From JAMHWD01 sp035911135 (GTDB lineage: Bacteria > Pseudomonadota > Alphaproteobacteria > Micavibrionales > Micavibrionaceae): a DNA stretch of 64,000 nt. The stretch spans positions 124,001 through 188,000 of the forward strand of contig JAMHWD010000045.1 in NCBI GenBank assembly GCA_035911135.1, read 5' to 3'. The notes below the pieces were generated by a model. It saw only the letters and a program-made list of their open reading frames with translations. It was not told where the DNA came from and made no database searches. Position numbers and translations under genes: made by a program. Positions 25,908-35,116 of the stretch are shown one piece after another. How positions within the stretch are numbered: the stretch's first letter is position 1; the number at the start of each line of letters is the position of its first letter.

Positions 25908-26149
25908 TTAACCCATCCGTAAACAGGGCCAACAGGGTTGGTAACAAGGCAGGCCTGAATTCTGTTGGAGACTGTTTCGTAGCGCATCGCGCCGACAAGG
26001 CCTGCCGCACAGGCTCTGGAATCAGCGCCGATGCGGATGGCACCTCCGGCCTGTACTGCGGTCTGGGCCTGAGCAGGCTGAAGCAGGGTATGGCCCAGCA
26101 TCACTAAAATTGCCAGCGCGCTCAATGCTATAAGCACTGTTTTTGGCAT
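25898..26149 (-). CDS. Small exported protein carrying only the shared Cys module (83 aa)
   Basis: An 83-residue protein: signal peptide (about 1-28, AQAQ), then AGGAIRIGADSRACAAGLVG, AMRYETVSNRIQAC and a terminal YGWVNWG. This matches the module GGAIxxGxD[ST]RACx(4-5)G[AS][LM]R[YFW] at the front of both downstream BNR proteins, with nothing after it. It is the first gene of the unit and overlaps the next one by 10 bases. It may be a stand-alone partner or a building block of the family. The 291 bases between it and glnA are AT-rich and must carry both divergent promoters. Confidence 0.75.
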   Translation of the reverse strand: MPKTVLIALSALAILVMLGHTLLQPAQAQTAVQAGGAIRIGADSRACAAGLVGAMRYETVSNRIQACLVTNPVGPVYGWVNWG

Positions 26150-26441
26150 TAAAAAACTCTGTAAAAATGAATGTTTTTAAAATTCCACAATCTCTTCAAT
26201 TATACATCAAATATTCCTGGGGGTGTACTGAAAATATCTTCTGCTTGTGCTGCTAATATATGAAGGCATTGTTGGAGTGGCAGGATGGGCCGGTTCGCAA
26301 AGGGCGGGGCCTTTTTGAATTTCTGTAAAAAAACCATGGTGCCCTGCGAAAAAAGCTTGCAAAACGCCAGAAAAAGGTGCTTTTTATGCTTCCATCAGTC
26401 AAACCCCATTATTGAGTCGATAGAACAGGAGACTTATTAAT

Positions 26442-27554
26442 ATGTCTAAATTCACACTTGCAGAATATATCTGGATGGATGGCGCGGTACCCACACGCCA
26501 CCTGCGCTCCAAGGCGCGCGTTGTTAATGTTGGCGCGAACCCTAAAGTTGAAGATTTCCCGGAGTGGAGCTTTGATGGCTCCTCCACGCGTCAGGCTGAT
26601 GGCCATGATTCGGATTGCATCCTCAAGCCTGTTTACTACATCAATGACCCGATCCGCGGCGAAGGTAACTTCCTCGTGATGTGCGAAGTCATGAACCCGG
26701 ACGGTACGCCGCATGAATCCAACTCCCGCGCTCAACTGCGCGCTGTTCTGGATGCCGGCGGTTCCAAGCTGGAATCCTGGTGTGGTTTTGAACAGGAATA
26801 CACTCTGTTCAAAGACCGTCAGCCTCTGGGCTGGCCGCAATACGGCTATCCAGCCCCGCAAGGCCCATATTACTGCGGCGTTGGCGCGGATGAAGTTTTC
26901 GGCCGTGAAGTGGTCGAAGCCCATGCCGAGCTTTGCCTCCAGACAGACCTGCTGTTCTACGGTATCAACGCTGAAGTTATGCCGGGTCAGTGGGAATTCC
27001 AGATCGGTTTCCGCGGCGATGCTTCGGAAACGGCTGATTCCATCACAATGTGCGATCAGACATGGCTCGCGCGCTGGATGCTCTACCGCGTGGCTGAGGA
27101 ATTCGGTATCACGGTTTCCACAGAAAACAAGCCGATGAAAGGTGACTGGAACGGCGCCGGCATGCACACAAACTTCTCGACAAAAGACACGCGCGACAAG
27201 GCCAAGGGCAAAAAAGCCATTGATGATGCTTGCGCGGCTTTGTCCAAGAAGCATGCTGAGCATATCGCTGTTTACGGTGCAAATCTGGCCGAGCGTCTGA
27301 CCGGTCATCATGAGACTTGCGATATCAACACATTCCGTGTTGGTACAGCCGACCGCGGTTGTTCGATCCGTATCCCGCAGCCTGTGGCCCTGAAAGGCTA
27401 TGGCTATTTCGAAGACCGTCGCCCCGGCGCGAACGCTGACCCGTATCTGGTTGCCGCTCGCCTGATCGCAACGGTTGCCGGCATTGACGAGGCTGTGTTC
27501 AAGTTCAAGACATGGCCTCGCGAAGATGCAAAATTTGCTGTCGCTGCCGAGTAA
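26442..27554 (+). CDS. glnII: Type II (eukaryote-type) glutamine synthetase
   Basis: Makes glutamine from glutamate, ammonia and ATP. The 370 residues and the motifs EDFPEWSFDGSSTRQADG, PMKGDWNGAGMHTNFST and RVGTADRGCSIRIP belong to GSII, the eukaryotic-like form found in rhizobia, streptomycetes and some other bacteria, not to the 470-residue GSI. It lacks the Tyr loop that GlnE adenylylates in GSI, so control should be transcriptional or by feedback. I could not find a convincing -24/-12 (RpoN) promoter upstream. An amtB gene is 33 kb away. Confidence 0.92.
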   Translation: MSKFTLAEYIWMDGAVPTRHLRSKARVVNVGANPKVEDFPEWSFDGSSTRQADGHDSDCILKPVYYINDPIRGEGNFLVMCEVMNPDGTPHESNSRAQLRAVLDAGGSKLESWCGFEQEYTLFKDRQPLGWPQYGYPAPQGPYYCGVGADEVFGREVVEAHAELCLQTDLLFYGINAEVMPGQWEFQIGFRGDASETADSITMCDQTWLARWMLYRVAEEFGITVSTENKPMKGDWNGAGMHTNFSTKDTRDKAKGKKAIDDACAALSKKHAEHIAVYGANLAERLTGHHETCDINTFRVGTADRGCSIRIPQPVALKGYGYFEDRRPGANADPYLVAARLIATVAGIDEAVFKFKTWPREDAKFAVAAE

Positions 27555-27587
27555 TATAGAGCGCTTATAACGCTGAAATTTTGAGAG

Positions 27588-27613
27588 GGCCGGGATTAAT
27601 TCCCGGCCTTTTT
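27588..27613 (+). terminator. Rho-independent terminator of glnII
   Basis: GGCCGGGA/TCCCGGCC, an 8-bp stem with loop TTAAT, followed by five T residues 33 bases after the stop codon. It separates glnII from the pilus locus. The 200 bases after it are very AT-rich and contain no gene. Confidence 0.9.
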
Positions 27614-27813
27614 GCAATCTCGCTCATGCTTAAGGCTTTAAAATATGATAAAGTCTTTTTTTCTGCGTTTTTATCCTATCTTTATTCTGCATTAATTATG
27701 AAAAACTAATATAGTCATTTTGTTAACTATTTTAGGACAGAATGAAAATCGGACAGACTGCGTGCGCGTATCTTTTTTTCCATCATTAAAATATAAAAAG
27801 ACTCGGATCGTTC

Positions 27814-30015
27814 ATGAGCAACGAAGACTTCACCAATAATAAATCCCCTCGAAAGCCGCAGGATACAGGTCAATCTGCTGGCGGTTTTGAGAATTTTCAG
27901 GATTTAACAATTGAAGAAGAAATTCCCGCAAAAAAGCCGCGCGGGGATGATTTGTACGGGCAGGCGGCAACACTGGCCTCTGCGCCTTTACGTGAACGCG
28001 TAAAGGCTGCAAATCCGCCGCCATCAAATCCGGAACCGCCTGCGAGCGAGGTGCTTGAGGCGCATGATATTGAAATTTCGTTTGATGATGAGGATGTATC
28101 CGTTCAAGGATCTTCATTTGAAAATCCGGCAGATCGTGCCTTTAAGCAATCAATTGCCGTTGAAGATGCGCCATCTGCGCAAACAACGCCGCAGGCGCAA
28201 TCACAGGTTCCGGCACGAATTGTGCGCCCGGCAAGCGGCGGCAATACAGGAGGCGAGACCGGTGCGATTACACGGCGCAGCACTGAAATCAAGGCCATGG
28301 CTGAAGAGGCCGAAGCCGCAGATGGCGAAGGCGGCGGCAAGGGCCGTATGGGCGATCGTCTGGTGGCGATGGGCATTATCACGGCCGACCAGCTGAACGT
28401 TGCCCTGCAGGAGAAAAAAATTACCGGCAAGATGATTGGCGAGGTTCTTGTCGATCTTGGCTTTATTGATGCAGAAACACTATCTGCTGTATTGGCGCAA
28501 TCGGCTGGTTTCGAGGTGTTCGATCCTAAACATACGATTGTTGATGGCGATGCGCTTTCGCTGATTAAAAAGGACGTTGCACAGAAATATAACATTCTAC
28601 CGATCTCGATTGCCGATGATGGCATTTTGGTCGCAATGTCGGATCCTTATGATGTTATGGCGCTGGATACGCTGCGCCGTTTCCTGCCCAAGGGGTTGCA
28701 GATCAAGCCGATGGTGACCACGGCCAGTGTTCTGTCAGAAGCGATTGATACGGCTTACGGCTATTCAAGCTCGATCAGTGATATTCTTAAAGAGCTTGAG
28801 CAGACAGAGGACACGAAGGATCTAACCAATCTCAAGGAAAATGAAGCCTTCACGCACCCGATTGTGCGTCTGGTCAATGCATTGGTATTTGATGCGGTCA
28901 AGATGGGCGTCTCTGACTTGCACTTTGAGCCGGAAGAGAATTTCGTGCGCCTTCGTTATCGTCTTGATGGGGTCTTATTTACGGCGCAAATCCTGCACAA
29001 GCAGCATTGGAACGGGATTTCCCAGCGTCTGAAGCTGATGTCGGAGATGAATATCGCCGACAAGCTTAGTCCGCAGGATGGCCGCTTTAATTTGAACGTA
29101 GGCGGGCGCGAGGCGGATTTCCGTGTTTCATCCTTGCCGACGGTAAATGGCGAGAATATCGTTCTGCGTGTTTTGGACAAAAGCGCCAGCATCATGCCGC
29201 TTGAAAAGCTGGGTTTTAGCGCTGAGAACATGTCCAAAATTCAAAAATCCCAATCCAAACCGGAAGGGATCATTATTGTTACGGGTCCTACGGGTAGCGG
29301 TAAGACGACATCGCTGTATTCGATGCTGAACAAGATCAGTACGGTTGAGGTCAATATCCAGACCCTTGAAGATCCGGTGGAATATTCGTTGCCGATGATT
29401 CGCCAGACCCATGTGCGTTCGGGTGTTCTGGAATTTGCCGATGGTATCAAGGCGTTGCTCCGGCAAGACCCGGATATTATTTTTATCGGTGAGATTCGTG
29501 ACGGGACGACGGCCGAGATGGCGCTGAAGGCCGCCATGACCGGTCACCAGGTTTACACGACCTTGCATACGAATGATTCATTTGGCGCTATTCCGCGTCT
29601 TCTCGATCTGGGGCTTAAGCCCGGCATGATTGCCGGCGCCATTATCGCCGTCTTCGCCCAGCGATTGACGCGCCGTCTATGCCAGCACTGCAAGGAACCC
29701 TATCGCCCGAATGCCGATGAATGCCGTATTCTGGCCGTGAATGCCAGCAATCCGCCCACAATTTTCCGGGCGCATCCCGGCGGATGCGATATGTGCGGCG
29801 GCGGCGGATACAAAGGGCGTGTGGCGGTTGTTGAGATTTTGACCTTTGATGAAGACATGAATGAATTGCTGGCCCGTAATGCTACAAAATCCGATTTGAA
29901 GATGCTGGCTGAGAAAAAGGGCTTCAAAAGTATGAAAGACGATGGCATTCTAAAGATACTCGAAGGTCTTACGAGTATCGAGGCCCTATCCAGGGTTGTT
30001 GACATCAATAAGTAG
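27814..30015 (+). CDS. Type IV pilus / type II secretion assembly ATPase (PilB/GspE)
   Basis: A 733-residue hexameric ATPase that powers pilus or pseudopilus extension at the inner membrane. Residues 1-175 are polar and probably disordered. An MshEN (GspE N-terminal) domain follows at about 179-320, with the DRLVAMGIITADQLNVAL helix. The motor domain has Walker A TGPTGSGKTTSLYSM near 490, Asp/His boxes and Walker B IIFIGEIRDGTTAEMAL. The CxxC pairs near 622 and 657 form the zinc loop seen in GspE and PilB. It opens the locus after an AT-rich gap. Confidence 0.93.
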   Translation: MSNEDFTNNKSPRKPQDTGQSAGGFENFQDLTIEEEIPAKKPRGDDLYGQAATLASAPLRERVKAANPPPSNPEPPASEVLEAHDIEISFDDEDVSVQGSSFENPADRAFKQSIAVEDAPSAQTTPQAQSQVPARIVRPASGGNTGGETGAITRRSTEIKAMAEEAEAADGEGGGKGRMGDRLVAMGIITADQLNVALQEKKITGKMIGEVLVDLGFIDAETLSAVLAQSAGFEVFDPKHTIVDGDALSLIKKDVAQKYNILPISIADDGILVAMSDPYDVMALDTLRRFLPKGLQIKPMVTTASVLSEAIDTAYGYSSSISDILKELEQTEDTKDLTNLKENEAFTHPIVRLVNALVFDAVKMGVSDLHFEPEENFVRLRYRLDGVLFTAQILHKQHWNGISQRLKLMSEMNIADKLSPQDGRFNLNVGGREADFRVSSLPTVNGENIVLRVLDKSASIMPLEKLGFSAENMSKIQKSQSKPEGIIIVTGPTGSGKTTSLYSMLNKISTVEVNIQTLEDPVEYSLPMIRQTHVRSGVLEFADGIKALLRQDPDIIFIGEIRDGTTAEMALKAAMTGHQVYTTLHTNDSFGAIPRLLDLGLKPGMIAGAIIAVFAQRLTRRLCQHCKEPYRPNADECRILAVNASNPPTIFRAHPGGCDMCGGGGYKGRVAVVEILTFDEDMNELLARNATKSDLKMLAEKKGFKSMKDDGILKILEGLTSIEALSRVVDINK

Positions 30016-30047
30016 TTAGTTTGCCGCATTTCATAGGGTGATCCGCC

Positions 30048-31292
30048 ATTAAGCGCTACAAATACAGAGCCATGAATTCCAAAGGCCGCCCCATTCGCGG
30101 GATGCTGTCGGCTGTGAGTGAGGTTGATTTATATGCGCAGCTGCAGTCGGCGCAACTGGAGCTGATTGATTGCAGCGAGATATCAGAGCGCAGTATTGGC
30201 GGCCGGTTTGCCTCAAAAAAGGTCAAGATTCGTGACCTTATCCAGTTTTTTATTCATATGGAGCAGATGCAAAGCGCGGGTGTGCCCTTGCTGGATGCTC
30301 TGGGTGATATCAGGGATACGACGGATAACAATGGCCTGCGCGACATGATGGCCGAGATTCATCGTGACGTCTCGGACGGGTCTTCGCTTTCCGAAGCGAT
30401 GAAGCGCCATCCAAAAGTGTTCAGCAATCTTTATACTTCCCTTATTGGCGCGGGCGAGCAGACCGGGGATTTGACGTCATCCTATAAGCAGCTGGAGAAA
30501 TATTTGCGCTGGGTTGATGAGATGCAATCCAAGATCCGCAAGGCCACGCGTTATCCGATAATTGTTTGTATTGTTGTTTTGTTGACGATTGTTGTCATGA
30601 TGGGAGTTGTCGTCCCTCAGATTGTCGGGTTTTTGAAGAATATGGATATTGCGCTACCGATCCAAACGGTGGCGCTTATTAAAACTTCTGAATTTTTTGC
30701 CAATCCTCTCTTTACGATATTCGGATTTGGGGTGCCCGGCGGGGCGGTTATTCTGTCGTTGCCGATTATTGTGATCATTACAATCAAGGCCTTGCGTAAA
30801 ATGTCTGACGATATGGCCTATAAGATTGATTTGATGATGCTTAATATGCCTGTGGCTGGGCCGTTGATTCGCAAAATTACGATTGCCCGCTATGCTCAGA
30901 CTTTTGGCGCATTGTTTGCCAGCGGTATTGATGTTGTTAATAGCCTTAAATCTTCCCGTAATACGGTAAATAACCGTGCAATGATTGAGGCTCTTGAGGC
31001 TGTTGAAGGGTACGTTCAGGCCGGAAGTCCGCTTTCCGAGGCGTTTAATGCATCCGGGGAGTTCCCCAGTATGGTGGTGCGGATGCTTAAAATTGGGGAA
31101 GAATCCGGTAACTTGACTGTGGTGCTGGAACAAGTATCGGAATTTTATACTCGTGACGTGGATGAGGCCGTGCAGGGGCTGATTGCAGGTATTGAACCAG
31201 CGCTGACCGGCGTTTTAGGTGGTATGATTTTATGGATTGCCGCCGGGGTGTTCGGGCCGATTTACAACAGCTTTAGCGAAATGGATTTTTAG
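30048..31292 (+). CDS. Inner-membrane platform protein (PilC/GspF), probable AUU start
   Basis: A polytopic platform protein with two GspF domains (about residues 80-200 and 280-405) and three membrane helices, including IIVCIVVLLTIVVMMGVVVP. It docks the assembly ATPase and turns with it. The first ATG (30072) would cut the conserved N-terminus. Reading eight codons further up gives KRYKYRAMNSKGRPIRG, the usual GspF opening, and the only start there is ATT 30048 with AGGGTGA six bases before it; the stop TGA lies directly upstream of that. AUU is a rare start, known for infC. Confidence 0.88.
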   Translation: MKRYKYRAMNSKGRPIRGMLSAVSEVDLYAQLQSAQLELIDCSEISERSIGGRFASKKVKIRDLIQFFIHMEQMQSAGVPLLDALGDIRDTTDNNGLRDMMAEIHRDVSDGSSLSEAMKRHPKVFSNLYTSLIGAGEQTGDLTSSYKQLEKYLRWVDEMQSKIRKATRYPIIVCIVVLLTIVVMMGVVVPQIVGFLKNMDIALPIQTVALIKTSEFFANPLFTIFGFGVPGGAVILSLPIIVIITIKALRKMSDDMAYKIDLMMLNMPVAGPLIRKITIARYAQTFGALFASGIDVVNSLKSSRNTVNNRAMIEALEAVEGYVQAGSPLSEAFNASGEFPSMVVRMLKIGEESGNLTVVLEQVSEFYTRDVDEAVQGLIAGIEPALTGVLGGMILWIAAGVFGPIYNSFSEMDF

Positions 31293-31358
31293 GGCTGCAG
31301 AGCGTCATTTTTCGTGTAAAATGTTTTCAGGTGGTTTTTCTCAGGGCTTTGATCGACG

Positions 31359-32972
31359 ATGTTTGCATCTTCCAAAACGGTACTTCTTATAGGTGATGAG
31401 GCTCTGTATATTTACAGTGTGAGCTTCAAAAGCACGCAGCTTATCGAGACGGTGCCGTGGGAGGCTGAGAATTTCGAGGCTAATGTTGCCAAGATATTGG
31501 CCAAGGATTGCGGCGGCAAGCCAGTCATGATTATCAATGATATGGTTGAGCAGCATTACCGTAAGGAGCGTGTTCCCAAGGTCAGTGTCATGGACCGGCA
31601 GAATGTTGTAAAAAGAAAGCTGAACGTGGCTTTCCCTAATTATCCCGCTCGCGCTGCTTTGCCGCTTAAGGATAAAATTCCCAAATCTGAAAAAGGGCCA
31701 GCGGCCAGTATTTATATTTTTGCCGCGGCGCCAAATTCCGAGGCCTTTAACAAGGCCATGACCGCTGCTAAGCTTTCCTACGCTTCAATTTCTGGGTTTG
31801 GCCTGTTGCCGGTTGAAGTGGCGGATATGGTGAAAACCCTTTCGGCAAAATTAACGCCCAAAGGTGAGCCCAAGCCACGTTGGACTGTATTTATCGGTCA
31901 GCATCATAATGGCGCCCTGCGGCAGGTTGTTACGAAAAATGGCGAGCTGGCCCTGACGCGTATGACGCCAATTGTCCCGAGTGATGATGATCCCCAGCAA
32001 TGGGCATCCGAGGTCAATCAGGAATTTCAGGCTACCATGAGCTACATGTCACGCTTTGGGTTTACGCCGCAGGATGGGCTTGACGTGATAATTATTGCCA
32101 ATCCCGAAGTCTCCTCTGTTGTTGATGATGCAATTGAGGTGATGGGCGCTGTTCATATTTTGAGCGCAAGCGAGGCAGCTAAAAAGCTGGGGATCACGCT
32201 TTCTCGGCAGGTTGATCAGCGTTATGCCGATGGCATACATGCGGCATGGATCGGCCGTAAAGCAAAGCTGACATTGCCGATGCAATCGCGTGAGATGGAG
32301 AGCTTTTCCAAGCCGCGGCAAATGGCTGGTCTTGCAACGGCTGCTTTGGTATTGGGCGGTATGTTTTTGGGCTACACGGCCTTTAATGAATATTCCGCGC
32401 TTAATGCGCTCTATACAGAGGCAGACGATGTGCGTGCGCGTCAGGCGCAGCTCGATGTGCAATATCAGGCCGAAGTTCAGCGCAAGGAAGCTCTGGGGTT
32501 TGATGTCCGTCTTGTGCAAAGCTCGATCACGGTTTACGGGCTGATGGAAAAGGAAGATATCAAGCCGCTTAAGCTTTTTAAGGGTATTGGCACGGCATTG
32601 GGGCGCGATCTAAGGCTAGATAATGTTACGCTTCACCGTGACAAGGATGATTATTTTGAGGCGCAGGCTGCGGCTGCAAAGATCGGTATTATAGCGACGC
32701 CGCCACCGGAAGGTGAAAAAAATCATGTCTATGAAGCCTTGCTGCAACTGACATTCCCCAGCACCACCGATATTGAAAAGGGCAATAAGGAAGTTGATGA
32801 GCTAAAGGCACGATTGCAGAAGGAATTGCCGGATCATGAGGTGGTTGTGCAGAAATATCTGAAAGACACGCAATATGTGGATGAGCTGGTCGTGGATGAA
32901 AAAAAGACTGAGGCCGAAGATCTGGTGCAGGATTTTATAGTCTCCATATCCATCAAGGGGGCTAACTCATGA
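31359..32972 (+). CDS. GspL-like pilus assembly protein (PilM+PilN fusion)
   Basis: A 537-residue protein with a cytoplasmic N-half (about 1-320) resembling the actin-like PilM/GspL domain, one membrane helix (about 323-344, LATAALVLGGMFLGYTAF) and a periplasmic part with a coiled coil (about 350-380) and a ferredoxin-like end, as in PilN. This is the GspL layout, in which PilM and PilN form one chain. Assignment rests on layout, position and the pair of genes downstream rather than on strong motifs. The stop overlaps the next start (ATGA). Confidence 0.7.
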   Translation: MFASSKTVLLIGDEALYIYSVSFKSTQLIETVPWEAENFEANVAKILAKDCGGKPVMIINDMVEQHYRKERVPKVSVMDRQNVVKRKLNVAFPNYPARAALPLKDKIPKSEKGPAASIYIFAAAPNSEAFNKAMTAAKLSYASISGFGLLPVEVADMVKTLSAKLTPKGEPKPRWTVFIGQHHNGALRQVVTKNGELALTRMTPIVPSDDDPQQWASEVNQEFQATMSYMSRFGFTPQDGLDVIIIANPEVSSVVDDAIEVMGAVHILSASEAAKKLGITLSRQVDQRYADGIHAAWIGRKAKLTLPMQSREMESFSKPRQMAGLATAALVLGGMFLGYTAFNEYSALNALYTEADDVRARQAQLDVQYQAEVQRKEALGFDVRLVQSSITVYGLMEKEDIKPLKLFKGIGTALGRDLRLDNVTLHRDKDDYFEAQAAAAKIGIIATPPPEGEKNHVYEALLQLTFPSTTDIEKGNKEVDELKARLQKELPDHEVVVQKYLKDTQYVDELVVDEKKTEAEDLVQDFIVSISIKGANS

Positions 32973-33625
32973 TCAATATTATTGGTGCCCGCCGATTGCT
33001 AACTTTGTTTGTGCTTGTGCTTGTTAATGCGGCTTTGGCTTATGCTGTTTACATGGTTATACAGCCGGAGACGGAGGCGGTGCAAACCGCATTAAATGCG
33101 GCTAAGTCAAAGGAAAGTACCACCCGTCAGGATATTGCCAATCTTGAGCTTGAATTTGCCCAGCTCGCCAAGCAACAGGCAGAATTTGATACGCTTAAAA
33201 GCGATGGCTTTTTCTCCACGCAAAGCCGTAAAGATGCACAAAAACTGTTTTTGGATGCCGAGCGTGAAAGCGGCATAATTTCGGCAACTGTCAATGTGAA
33301 GCCGGGCGCTGTCTTTGAAAACGAAGAGGCCAAGAAGGCGGAACATGTGTTGCTCGTCAGCCCGGTGGATATAATGATCAAGGCTGTTGATGATACGGAT
33401 ATTTATAAATACATCTATCTTCTTGAGCAGTCATTTCCCGGCCATATCTCGACCAAAAATCTGGTCATGACCCGCAAGGGACAGATCAATGACACGACAT
33501 TAAGGGCTATTGCCTCTCGTAGTAATCCGCCATTGGTCGAGGCTAATTTAAGCATGACATGGCGCACTATGGTGCCGGCGGCTGATTTTGTTGAGACACC
33601 GGAATTGGGGGCAGGAACGCCATGA
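32969..33625 (+). CDS. PilO/GspM-like inner-membrane protein
   Basis: A 218-residue protein with a short cytoplasmic N-terminus, one membrane helix (about 8-28), a coiled coil (about 38-75) and a periplasmic domain: the PilO/GspM plan. Sequence similarity in this family is always low. It would pair with the GspL-like protein to link the ATPase platform to the secretin. Overlaps of four bases with both neighbours (ATGA) show translational coupling. Confidence 0.65.
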   Translation: MINIIGARRLLTLFVLVLVNAALAYAVYMVIQPETEAVQTALNAAKSKESTTRQDIANLELEFAQLAKQQAEFDTLKSDGFFSTQSRKDAQKLFLDAERESGIISATVNVKPGAVFENEEAKKAEHVLLVSPVDIMIKAVDDTDIYKYIYLLEQSFPGHISTKNLVMTRKGQINDTTLRAIASRSNPPLVEANLSMTWRTMVPAADFVETPELGAGTP

Positions 33626-34284
33626 TGAGCACCACGAAGCCCTTTTTGCTTGCCCTTTGTTCTCTGGCCATTATTCCTGGTTTTGCGGCGCTTTCCTATG
33701 CACAGGATCAGGCGGCGGCGCAGCCGCAGCATTTGTTGCCTCCCGGTTCTGCCGAGGGTACGGCAGCATCGCCCGCACCGGAGCAAGCTCAAACCGCTGC
33801 GCCAATTGTCTCTGGCGCCTCATCAGATCCCGCCGCACCGGTGCAGCCAGGGATTGTCGATCCAGCTATTTTTGCCAAGGGTCCGCTCAATCCGCTGGAG
33901 ATACCGTCCATCCTTTTTACCTATTGGGAGAATACGGCTATTGCTGATGCTAAAAATAAGCGCGGCGTTGTGCAGGCCCCGACACAGGACGAAATTAACC
34001 GCGCCATGCAGGAAGAGCAGGCGAGCAAGCCCAAACCGCCGCCTGAAGAGCGCGAGATTAAGCTCGGCGGGATTGTCTATGCCGCCAAGAATGATTGGGC
34101 GATCTGGTTGAATGGCCAGCGGGTTACGCCGGATGCCTTGCCCAAAGAGGTCATTGATCTGCGGGTTTATGATGATTATGTCGAGATGAAATGGCTTGAT
34201 GATTATACGCTGCGTATTTACCCGATACGCCTGCGCGCGCATCAGCGTTTTAATCTCGATACACGTATGTTCCTGCCCGGCTAG
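33622..34284 (+). CDS. PilP/GspB-like periplasmic linker protein
   Basis: A 220-residue exported protein (signal peptide about 1-28, SYAQ) with a Pro/Ala-rich linker (about 30-75) and a C-terminal domain IKLGGIVYAAKNDWAIWLNG, then IDLRVYDDYVEMKWLDDYTL and RIYPIRLRAHQRFNL. This pattern resembles the C-terminal region of GspB and the HR-like domain of PilP/GspC, which contacts the secretin's N-terminal domains. The usual PilP lipobox is missing. Its start overlaps the PilO-like gene; the ABC ATPase gene begins five bases after its stop. Confidence 0.6.
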   Translation: MMSTTKPFLLALCSLAIIPGFAALSYAQDQAAAQPQHLLPPGSAEGTAASPAPEQAQTAAPIVSGASSDPAAPVQPGIVDPAIFAKGPLNPLEIPSILFTYWENTAIADAKNKRGVVQAPTQDEINRAMQEEQASKPKPPPEEREIKLGGIVYAAKNDWAIWLNGQRVTPDALPKEVIDLRVYDDYVEMKWLDDYTLRIYPIRLRAHQRFNLDTRMFLPG

Positions 34285-34289
34285 AGGCC

Positions 34290-35021
34290 ATGACCGTTTC
34301 AGCTCTTAAGATTGAAAACCTCTCCATTTCCTATGGCGCCAAGAGAGTCGTCCATGATGTGGCGCTGGATGTGCGCGGCGGCGAGTTTTTCGGCCTGATG
34401 GGGCTAAATGGCGCAGGTAAAACAACAATTATCAAGGCTGTCCTTGGGTTGCGCGGCGCGGAAGCCGGAGACATCCAGATGATGGGGCAGGATGCTGGCA
34501 ATGCGTCGGCCCGTCAGGTTATGGCCTTTTTGCCCGAACGGTTTGATCCGCCATGGTTCTTGAGCGGCATGGAATTTCTGGCGTTTTCGGCAAGATTATA
34601 CGGGCGCAAGCTTGATTCTGGCCATGTTTTGGAATTTGCAGACAGGCTGGCATTGGACCGCGCCGCATTGGGCCGCCGGGTTCAGACATATTCCAAAGGT
34701 ATGCGGCAGAAATTGGGGATATTGGGCTGTGTGGTGACGGGGTGTCCGCTTTTTATTCTGGATGAGCCCATGAGCGGCCTTGATCCCATGGCCAGAGCCA
34801 ATGTGAAAGACATGTTGTTGGAGCTAAAGGCCAGAAACCATACTATTTTCTTCAGTTCTCATATTTTGGCTGATATGGAAGAAATTTGTGATCGCGTAGC
34901 GCTGCTGCATGAGGGGACGATTAAATTTGTAGGAACGCCCGCAGAATTAAAAATTGCGGCGCAAGCGGATAATCTTGAACGTGCATTTTTACGTTTCATT
35001 GCAGCTAAAAATGCGGCATGA
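34290..35021 (+). CDS. ABC transporter ATP-binding protein in the pilus locus (PilH-like)
   Basis: A 243-residue ABC ATPase with Walker A GLNGAGKTTIIKAVLG (near residue 40), signature YSKGMRQKLG (near 133), Walker B LFILDEPMSGLD and the H-loop SSHIL. It is of the ABC-2/CcmA type that works with a separate six-helix permease. The matching permease lies 6.5 kb downstream, after the secretin. In Myxococcus, PilH (ATPase), PilI (permease) and PilG are needed to assemble type IV pili, and this pair could serve the same purpose. The gene follows the PilP-like gene after five bases. Confidence 0.85.
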   Translation: MTVSALKIENLSISYGAKRVVHDVALDVRGGEFFGLMGLNGAGKTTIIKAVLGLRGAEAGDIQMMGQDAGNASARQVMAFLPERFDPPWFLSGMEFLAFSARLYGRKLDSGHVLEFADRLALDRAALGRRVQTYSKGMRQKLGILGCVVTGCPLFILDEPMSGLDPMARANVKDMLLELKARNHTIFFSSHILADMEEICDRVALLHEGTIKFVGTPAELKIAAQADNLERAFLRFIAAKNAA

Positions 35022-35116
35022 TAAGGGGAATGCGTGTTGATAACTTCTATTTTTCACTTTAAATGCCCATCTCAAGCACGAATCGCTTTACTAAAGATAC
35101 CTCAGGGGAATGAGTC

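Noticed and set aside
26150..26441. Possible RpoN (-24/-12) promoter upstream of glnII
   Set aside because: TGGCAG and TTCGC are present but the spacing is wrong; no site fits TGGCAC-N5-TTGC.
26409..27617. A 402-codon open frame on the minus strand covering glnII
   Set aside because: It lies exactly opposite a strongly conserved glutamine synthetase, has no family resemblance or ribosome binding site, and is the usual open shadow of a well-biased gene.
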